Below, in pieces: positions 42,671 through 50,500 of a DNA stretch of 64,000 nt (position 1 is the first letter of the stretch; the number at the start of each line of letters is the position of its first letter). Under the pieces are notes generated by a model, which ran no database searches, had not been told where the DNA came from, and was given only the letters and a program-made list of their open reading frames with translations. The translations under genes were made by a program, and so were the position numbers. The stretch spans positions 17,358 to 81,357 of the forward strand of contig JAVBOR010000026.1 in NCBI GenBank assembly GCA_031550325.1. The letters run 5' to 3'. Source of the DNA: JAVBTT01 sp031550325. GTDB lineage: Bacteria; Bacillota; Clostridia; Oscillospirales; UBA929.

Positions 42671-44197
42671 TTGAAAGCAACCCTCAAGCGCGTCTTGACA
42701 CTCGGACTGGCGTTGTGCCTGTTGGGAGGACTTGCTGCGCCGGCGCTGGCGGCCGAAGAGACGCCTGTTCTGATTTCCGCGCCGCTGCCCGACGTTCTGG
42801 TCTTTGCGGGAGAGAATGTTGTCGTGTTTGACGATGTCGGCCCGGAGTTTTCCAGTGACGGCGTGGTTATGCTTCCGCTGCGCAAAGTGATGGAGAGTTT
42901 GGGCGCAGACGTGGGCTATGACAACGCCACACGCAAGATTACGGTCAAGCATGGCGGCACAACGGTTTCGTTTGCCATCGGATCCAAAGTGGCCACAGTT
43001 TCCAGCGGAGGAAAAACAGTTGATTACACGATGGCGGCCGCGCCGATGTATATCTCTGGGCGTACGCTGGTGTCGGGCAGCATGCTGCATGACTGTTTTC
43101 AGTTGATGGTGTCTTCCACAACCGGCATGGTGGCCATAAACGACCTTGGCGCGCTGGCGGCCGAAATTGACAAAGACTACACCATCATGAACAAAATCAT
43201 GTCTGTCTCCGCCGATCCTATGGCAACGTATAAGACAACCGGTACATACAGCGGAAAGGTCTCAGCCGCGCTCCCGAAGGGAGACGGAACAAACGCAAAT
43301 CTTTCTCTCCCGCTCGATGGAACCATTTCGATGACCAATCAGGGCAACAACCTTGCCCTGCAAGCCGCGATGAGCGTCGGACTCGACGGCATCGCGCCGC
43401 TGATCCTGGACAAAGAGTCTCAGGACATGATCGCGTTGATCGCGCCTCTGCTGAAGGACATTAGCGTTCAGGTGCTGTTTAACGAGCAGGGCACGATGTA
43501 TGTCAGCTGCCCGCTGCTGATGACCCTCCTGTCCCTCGACGCCGATTGGATCGCCATCGATCTCAAGGAGCTTGGCGTGGACATGTCGCTCATGTCGCCG
43601 CAAACCCTTACGTTTGGCCAGCTGATGGCCATGATCATGGACATGGAGAGCCAAGTTACGTTCATGAACTACGACATGCTGCAAATCATGCTGACGATGT
43701 TTGACGGCGTTTGTTCGGATAAGCGCTTTGTCGTCACCGGGACAACCGCCCAGCCGACGTATACGCTGACCATGACCACCGACAGCCTGATCAGCCTTAT
43801 TTTGACCTCCGCCAACAGCATGCTGCCTGAGGAAGAACAGCTCACAAAGAGCGATATCCTTGCAGATCTGGGCGACTTTACGATGAACATGAAAATGTCC
43901 TATACCATCACGGGGGCGCACACCTACAAGTCGAGCGTTTCGCTTTCCATGTCGCTTGCCGCTGACGGCAACAAAGTGACCATGGATGTTACGGGAACCC
44001 AGAACTTGCCCGGCAATAGCGCCATGAACCTCACGTTTGCCATTGTGACTCCCGAGATGAACGTCTCTGTTTCGATGAAGTATGACCTGAACGTTGTCGA
44101 GACTGAAGAGCTGGCGATAACCTCGCCCCCGCCCGGTGCAAAGATTGTGACGATCGAGGAGCTTATCAAGGCGTTGGAGCTCGAGCCTGCCGCCTGA
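42671..44197 (+). CDS. Secreted protein with copper-amine-oxidase N-terminal-like domain
   Basis: A 508-residue exported protein. The signal peptide is MKATLKRVLTLGLALCLLGG, cleaved near ALA-AEE. Residues about 35-150 form a Cu_amine_oxidN1-like domain (VMLPLRKVMESLGADVGYD, then ITVKHGGTTVSFAIGS), a substrate-binding or wall-binding module common in Clostridia. The rest is a Met/Thr-rich beta-type region without recognised motif. The start is TTG eight bases after GAAAGG; no ATG fits, and a GTG three codons upstream abuts the ribosome site. It is monocistronic, between its own promoter and terminator. Confidence 0.82.
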   Translation: MKATLKRVLTLGLALCLLGGLAAPALAAEETPVLISAPLPDVLVFAGENVVVFDDVGPEFSSDGVVMLPLRKVMESLGADVGYDNATRKITVKHGGTTVSFAIGSKVATVSSGGKTVDYTMAAAPMYISGRTLVSGSMLHDCFQLMVSSTTGMVAINDLGALAAEIDKDYTIMNKIMSVSADPMATYKTTGTYSGKVSAALPKGDGTNANLSLPLDGTISMTNQGNNLALQAAMSVGLDGIAPLILDKESQDMIALIAPLLKDISVQVLFNEQGTMYVSCPLLMTLLSLDADWIAIDLKELGVDMSLMSPQTLTFGQLMAMIMDMESQVTFMNYDMLQIMLTMFDGVCSDKRFVVTGTTAQPTYTLTMTTDSLISLILTSANSMLPEEEQLTKSDILADLGDFTMNMKMSYTITGAHTYKSSVSLSMSLAADGNKVTMDVTGTQNLPGNSAMNLTFAIVTPEMNVSVSMKYDLNVVETEELAITSPPPGAKIVTIEELIKALELEPAA

Positions 44198-44228
44198 GCA
44201 AGCTGGCCTGCGTGTTTGATCTCTACGC

Positions 44229-44266
44229 CTCGAGCCTGCCACTTTTGCGGCAGGCTCGAGTATTTT
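44229..44266 (+). terminator. Terminator of the secreted Cu-amine-oxidase-N protein gene
   Basis: CTCGAGCCTGCC (44229-44240) pairs perfectly with GGCAGGCTCGAG (44249-44260) and is followed by TATTTTT. Confidence 0.85.
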
Positions 44267-44289
44267 TGCAAAGACGCGAGCCCTCCTGC

Positions 44290-44323
44290 GTTTTGCAGAC
44301 AAAGAGAGCTTTGTCTGCAAAAC
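44290..44323. repeat. 15-bp perfect inverted repeat
   Basis: GTTTTGCAGACAAAG and its exact complement flank an AGAG loop. It lies in the gene-free 44198-44548 stretch and may be a second terminator or part of the modular repeat cluster. Confidence 0.6.
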
Positions 44324-44363
44324 GATGATAAAGTGGTCGGCTCTGTGGAGCCTCACAAAGAAA

Positions 44364-44502
44364 GGCTTTCCCGGAATGAATCCAGGAAAAAGGGTAACAA
44401 CAACGGTTTCGGAAATTCATTTCTCAAAACCGTTTCCCTTCAAACCGCCTCAGCGGTTTGATCCTGCCCCCGCTTTGTCAAAGAACCCTTGGTTCTTTGA
44501 CA
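44364..44502 (-). repeat. Modular intergenic repeat, copy 3 (A-B-C on minus strand)
   Basis: Read on the minus strand: an A palindrome TGTCAAAGAACC/GGTTCTTTGACA (44476-44502), a GCGGGGGCAGGATCAAACC B block with its own CAAACCGC/GCGGTTTG hairpin (44441-44464), then a C-like CCTGGATTCATTCCGGGAAAG hairpin core (44364-44393; more than one stem mismatch). The same order occurs at 53.7 and 63.6 kb. It lies downstream of the giant adhesin gene. Confidence 0.75.
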
Positions 44503-44508
44503 GACTGA

Positions 44509-44538
44509 TTGCCCCGGCGCCGTTTGGCGCCGGGGCAA
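44509..44538 (-). terminator. Strong hairpin after the giant adhesin gene
   Basis: TTGCCCCGGCGCC (44509-44521) and GGCGCCGGGGCAA (44526-44538) form a perfect 13-bp stem with a four-base loop, 10 bases past the adhesin stop. It lacks a clear U run but is very stable. Confidence 0.65.
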
Positions 44539-44548
44539 TCTCTTACGT

Positions 44549-47500
44549 TTAGGTACTCTTCTTCTTGCCGAGCAGCACGCCCAGCGCGGTCAATCCGGAA
44601 CCGATGAGGCCCAACAGGCCGAGGTTAAAGCCGCCGGTGTACGGCAGGTCGCCCAAGGGGATATCATCTTTAAACTCGTCATCGTCGGGGAGCTCCGGTT
44701 CTTCCGGGACAATGGCGGGGGGCTGAACGGGAATTTCAGGATCGGGGAAGTTGGGTTCAGGTTCGGGTTCAGGTTCGGGTTCGGGGCCGGGAGGTGTGGT
44801 CTTTTCGGGTTTGTTGGTCACAGTGACCGAAGCCTCGTCCTTGTTTTGGTATTCAAGTTTGACGTCGGGGGAGTAGGTCACTGTGTAGCCGGTCGGCAAG
44901 GACTCAACCACGCCGTAGGTATGTCCAAGCGCAAGGCCATCAAACCATCCGGTCCACTGATTCTGTGCGGTGAGCTCGATATGCCTGTCATTCTGAAGCA
45001 CACCGTCAATGACCAGGTACACGGTGATGCTGGTGTTGGAGCCGCTGCCGCTCGTCCATTTTTTCACTACGTTCAGTTTGCCCAGCGCATCGGCAAAACG
45101 GTTGATGAAGCGGATGAAGACAGGCGAGCCGGTCTCGTCGGACGAGATGCCGCCCTCAGTGATCAGAGCGTCCTGCATATCGCCGTTGGTGCTCTCAATG
45201 TCGCAGCCCTCAAACGCCTCGGGTGTGTTCTGGGGCTCTTTTTCCTCCACGACATAGGTCGTTCCCAGCGGGAGTCCGCCGATGCTCAGGTACTGATTGT
45301 TGGCCAGCGTGAAGGTGTAGACGCCGTACTCGCTCGTCTGCGTAAAGTTGATGTCACTGAGCGTGAGGTCGACGCGCTGTCCGCTTTCCATGCTATAGGC
45401 CGCCAAAGCTTGCAGGGCGCTCAGGTTAAACGGCGCGGGATTGAGCAGGGAGCCGGGGATGAGCTGGAAGTCTGAGTTATAGTCCACGTATTGTCCATTG
45501 TCGAGGGTGTCCTTGAGGCCGTCGATACGGTTGATTTTATCAACCACGTCCTGCAGTTCCTTTGCGACGGACGCGTATCTCTGTTCTTCGATGACCGCGG
45601 GGTCAAGGTTATAGGCCTCCAGCGCGTCCTGCACGGCCTGATCGATAGCCGCGATGTCCTCGACCTGACCTGCGCCCAGACATTCGCCGCAGAGGGCGCT
45701 GACATTGCCGTTTACGCAGTCGCTGCAAGTGGTGCCGTCCTCATCCAGGAGGCCGTCTCCGCCGCAAACACCGCAGGGTTCCAAAACGGTCGTGGCACCG
45801 GTGCACGTCGGGCAGGTCATCAAGGGGATCAGCGCTTTCGCGCCGGCTGTGATCGACCCGTTCTCATCCACGGTCAGGCGCAGGGTGTCCAGCGCCTGCT
45901 GGCAGGCTGCCTGATCGATGACGATTTCAGCGAGCTCTTTGGCGAGCCGGATTTGCTCCATGGTGAGCGTTTCCGCCGCGGTGGCGAGCTTTGCCAGCTG
46001 CTGCTCAATGGCCCACTGGATGTACGGGGTGTCTGCCTCGGGCTGGAACAGTTTCAGCGTAAACTCGAACGGAGCGGTCAACAGGGGAGAACCGGGCGAG
46101 GCGATGACGCTCTTGGTCAGGACAATGCTGTTAAAGGGAATGTCGTAGTTTTGCAGGGAGATGACGTCAACCTCGGGACGCAGCTTGGACGTGTCCTCAG
46201 AGATCGAGTTGACCACGCCGTCCGCGCCGAGAATCCACGGACTGTAGTGAAGCTGCTGGTCGGGCGTCAGGTCTTCGCTCAGACTGTACGTTGTGCCGAC
46301 GGGAATGCCCGCAATGGACACAAACGAGTCGTGTTTGACGGAGAAGTTGACGGTCAGCTGGGTGCGCTCGAGATTGAGATCACGGTTGACATCGGGCGCG
46401 CCCGATACGGTGAAGTACCCGTCAAGAATGTCCTCCGGCCAGGGGAGGCCGGCTGTGGAGAAGAGCACTTTGACGGCAAAGGTTTCGTCTGCGTTAATAT
46501 TCTCGGCGTCGAAGGAGAATACGTTCTTGGTAATTTCCAGAGCGCCGGTACGGCGAGTGTTGGTGACGACGCAGTGGCTGGTCGACTGATCGGCAATGAC
46601 GCCGCTTTCACGCGCGAACCCTGGGGTGTAATAGTGGTTGCCAGGATTTTCGGTGATCTTGTAGCCGATTCCCGCGGGAATCTGCTCGATGGAACCGGTT
46701 TGTCCGGCCTTCAGGGTCAGCACAACGCGCTTGTTCTGCGTGTCCAGAACCCCGCCGGTAATTTGTGACGCTGTGAGGAACAGGCTCGGGTCGATGATGG
46801 CGCCGTTGTCCGAGAAGGTGACGTAGAAAACATAGTCCTCGGCGTCAAACTCGGGCCCGCTGATTTGTTTGGTCAGATCCAGGCCGCCCGTGAGGCGCTT
46901 GTTGGTGAAGACAAACGAGAGGCCGGGGAAGCTGGATGCGGACTTGTCGCCCATGGTGGCGGTGAAAGTGGGGCTTGCCGAGGCGTTTATCAGCGTCTGT
47001 GCGCTGCCCTGCACGTCGGAGATGTTTCCGCCGATAATCGTGTACTGGAAGCTTTCGCCTGCAATGCTTTGGAGCGTGTATGTCGGGGGAACGCCGATTT
47101 CGGTTACGGTGTAAGTTTCCAGGGTGTCGAGGCCAGTAAAGGTGGCCACCTGTCCGGCGGAAAGAGAGAACTCACCGTTTTGTCCGGTGGGGAAGCTGCC
47201 GGGCAGACCGTCGATCGTGTAGCTGATGGGGAAGGACAGGCTGTCGCCGGCGATTTGGAATGAGAAGACATCCTGCGGACTGGCGTATCCATCCACTGCT
47301 TTTGCCACGCGGAGAATGCCGCCGTCCTTGCTGTAGGAGTTTTCGCAGATGACGCTGACGCTGGTCTGGTCGGTGACCTCAAAACTGATTGTCCGGTTGG
47401 CGGGGGAGACCGGTTCGTCCTGTCCTACCTTGAAGCTTGTGCCGAGGTAGGTAAACCGTGTAATGTCGGGCGGAGTCAGTTCGGTCAGCGAGTAGGTTCC

Positions 47501-50500
47501 GATGGGAAGGCGGTTGTTGATGTAGCTCAGGCCGCTGGCGTTAAGCGTGATCGTCAGCACGTTCGTGCCGTTGTCGCCGCCTGTCCAGTCTGCCGGGCCG
47601 GTGAGCGTGAAGATAAACGAAGCGGTGCCGAGATCCTGTCCGGAGAGATCGCCGCCAAGGTCCTTCTGGAGCTCGAAGCCGGCGCTTTTGGCCACGTACG
47701 TGTTGACAAAGTTGGCCTCGGCCACAGTTCCGCCCACAGAGAGCGTGGTTGTGCTGCCGGTGCCGCCGTTGACGGTTGTACTCAGGCGGTACTGCGCGTT
47801 GGCGGCTGAGGAGTTCTCGGAAACTGTGTACATGCCGCCCGGAAGGTCACTCAGCAAGAGGGAGGGCGCTGCGCTGGTCAATGTGACTGTGTAGCCGCCT
47901 GTGCCGGACGGAGTAAGGCCGGAGCCTGTCCAGTCGGCGGGGCCAATGACGGTAAAGTCATAGCTCCAGGTTGTCGCGCCGAGCTCATCGTCTGCGCCAA
48001 TCGCTTTGGTGATGAGCAGCGAGCCGGTCTGCCGTGTATAGGTGTTTACAAAAGAGAGCGTGGAGCCTGTCGCGCCGGAGAGCGTCGTCGGTGCGCCGGC
48101 GTCGACGCGTATGAAACCGGCCACGGTCTGGTTGCTTTCCACCACAACATAAGTTCCTGTGGGAAGCCCTTTGAAAACGGCCGTTTCGCCGTCACCCAGC
48201 AAAAACTGTCCGTCGGCGTTGGTTGTGGCCGAATCGGCGGCGCTGTGGTTTTTCACCAGGTTTGCCGGGGCTATGGAACCAGCGTACAGTGTAAAGGTGA
48301 AGCTTTTATCAACGGGGAAGCCCGAAGAGGCGGGGGCATTGACGGTCTTGTTAACCGTCAGATCGCCGGTTTGTCGGGTATAGGTGTTGGTCACGGTGAT
48401 CGTGGGCGTGCTGTCCAGCGTCACGGAGGCGCTGGCGTCAGTGGGACTCTGAGTCACGACGAGCTGATAGCTGGTCGGCGTTTGGGGCGTTGTTTCGACA
48501 ACAAGGTATGTTCCCACGAGAAGCCCCGTAAACTTCGCGGTCTCGCTTGCTTTCAGCGTGAACTTGCCGCCGGCGTCCGTGGTGAGAGGCTGTCCCGACT
48601 GAATCGTGTAGATCTGATTCGCGGCGGGGACGTTGCCGCCCGTTTCCACGCGGTACAGGGTAAACTCATAGGAGGCGCCCGAATCGGGGAAGGTCTCCCA
48701 GGCGGGTACGCCGTTTGTGACGACGGTCTTTTTGACGTTGAGCGAGCCCGTCTTATAGGTGAAGGTGTTGGTAAACTCAAAGCTTATGCTCGAAACTGAT
48801 GCGGTGATGGACTGGCTCTGCGCGGCGGGAAGGGTGAAGCTGACATCCGCTGGAATGGTCAGGCCGGTGCTCTCCTCGGTCACCGCGTACTGGCCCGCGA
48901 GAACTGACGCAAAGGTGGCGGTCTGGCCGGGCAGCAGCGCGAAGGTGCCCTGCGCGCTGGTGATTCCCGAGCCGGTGGGATTGGCCAGCGTAAACGCCTG
49001 GCCGCTCAGCGGGGTCGATCCGCGCGCGATCTTGAAGGTGAAGCTCTGTCCGGCAAACGCGGCGGCGGCATTGCCGGCAAGCGCGTTCTTTTTGACCGTC
49101 AGCGTGCCTGTGGCGTGCGTGTTGGTGAACAAAGCGGTTTTGGTGGCCGTGGTGACCGTGCCGCTGGTGTCGGATGAGGTGGTGGTGTAATTGTTGTTTG
49201 TAGTCTCTGCAAAGGAGAAGGACACGCCGATCGGCACGTTGCTGAAGGTGGCGGTCTCGCCGTTTTTCAGCGTGAAGGTACCGGAGGCGGAGGTCTTGTA
49301 TGTGTTTGATCCGACCGTGTAATCCTTATTGGCCCAAACGGTGTTGTTGACCTTGACGGTAAAGGTGAAGGAGTCGCCGACGTCCGTTCCGGACACGATC
49401 TTCTTTACCGAGATGATGCCGGTCGTCTTGCGTTTGTTGGTGCACTCCACCGTAACGGTGCCGCTTTCGGAAACAGTTCCGATTTGGTTTGTGAAGCTCG
49501 GATCATATTCGCTGTCGGCCTGTTCGGTGACCGCGTAGGTTGTCCCTGCGGGGATGCCGGAAATATCGACGGATTTTCCGCCTGTGGAGCCCTTGAGCGT
49601 GAAGGTGAGGGTTTTGCGGTCGGCGCTCCAGGAAAAGCTATCTGCGCCGGTCACGGTGGCTGTCGCGGGCACCGCTGTGCCGAAGGTCACGGTGAAGGAA
49701 AAGATCTTGTCGGGATCACCATAGCTGTCCAGCTTTTTCGTGACTTTTAATTTGCCGACTTTCAGCGCGTAGCTGTTTGTAAAGGTCAGCTTGGAGCCGC
49801 TCGAGAGTGTACCTGTGGCGGTGGCGCCAGACTGGGAGGAACCCGAGCCAAGAACATATGTGGTGGTGCGCGTGTAGCCCGTCAGTTCGGCGGAACTGGT
49901 GAGCTCTTTCACCGTATAGACTCCGGCGGGAAGACCGGTCAGCGTGATCGACGTCTTTGCTTTGGTCAGCGTAAACTTGTATGTAGTGCCGCTGACAAAC
50001 GTCAGGCCTGTAGCGCCTGTCCAGCCCGTAGGGCCGGTGATTTCAAAGTCGATTCCGTTGGGGAAGTTATCCCATGTGGCGCCGGAAAGCAGCTTTTCAA
50101 TTTCGAGGGAGAGCGTTTTGCGCAAATTGGTAAAGGTGATGAGACCCGCGGTCTGGTTATTGGGAACCGAAACAGTTGAGTTCGCGCTTCCAAGATTGAC
50201 CGCCCCGCCGGTGATAGAGTCCAGCGTGTAGCTTGTGTTGGCGGTTTCCGTCACGATGACGCTCGCGCCGGCCGGGAGTCCGGCAATGGTCACGACGTCG
50301 TTGTGTTTGATCCCCGAAATGATGCCGTTGGTCGTGCTGTAGGACGACGAGTTAACCGTGTAGCTTCCTGAGTACAGCGCGCCGTCCACCCTGACGGTAA
50401 AGGAGAAGGTGTCGCCCGAGTCAAGGCCGGTGACCAGCTTTTTGAACTGTATGGCGCCCTTCTGGCGTGTGTATTTGTTGGTGACGGTGGCTTCGCTCTG

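Noticed and set aside
44755..44800. Microsatellite in the adhesin gene
   Set aside because: The GGTTCA/GGTTCG hexamer run simply encodes the Pro-Glu wall-spanning repeat normal in LPxTG proteins; it could vary in length but needs no separate element.
45491..46768. 425-codon plus-strand frame inside the adhesin gene
   Set aside because: It lies wholly within the repeated Cna-B region of the 2,886-codon gene; similar antisense frames recur over other modules.
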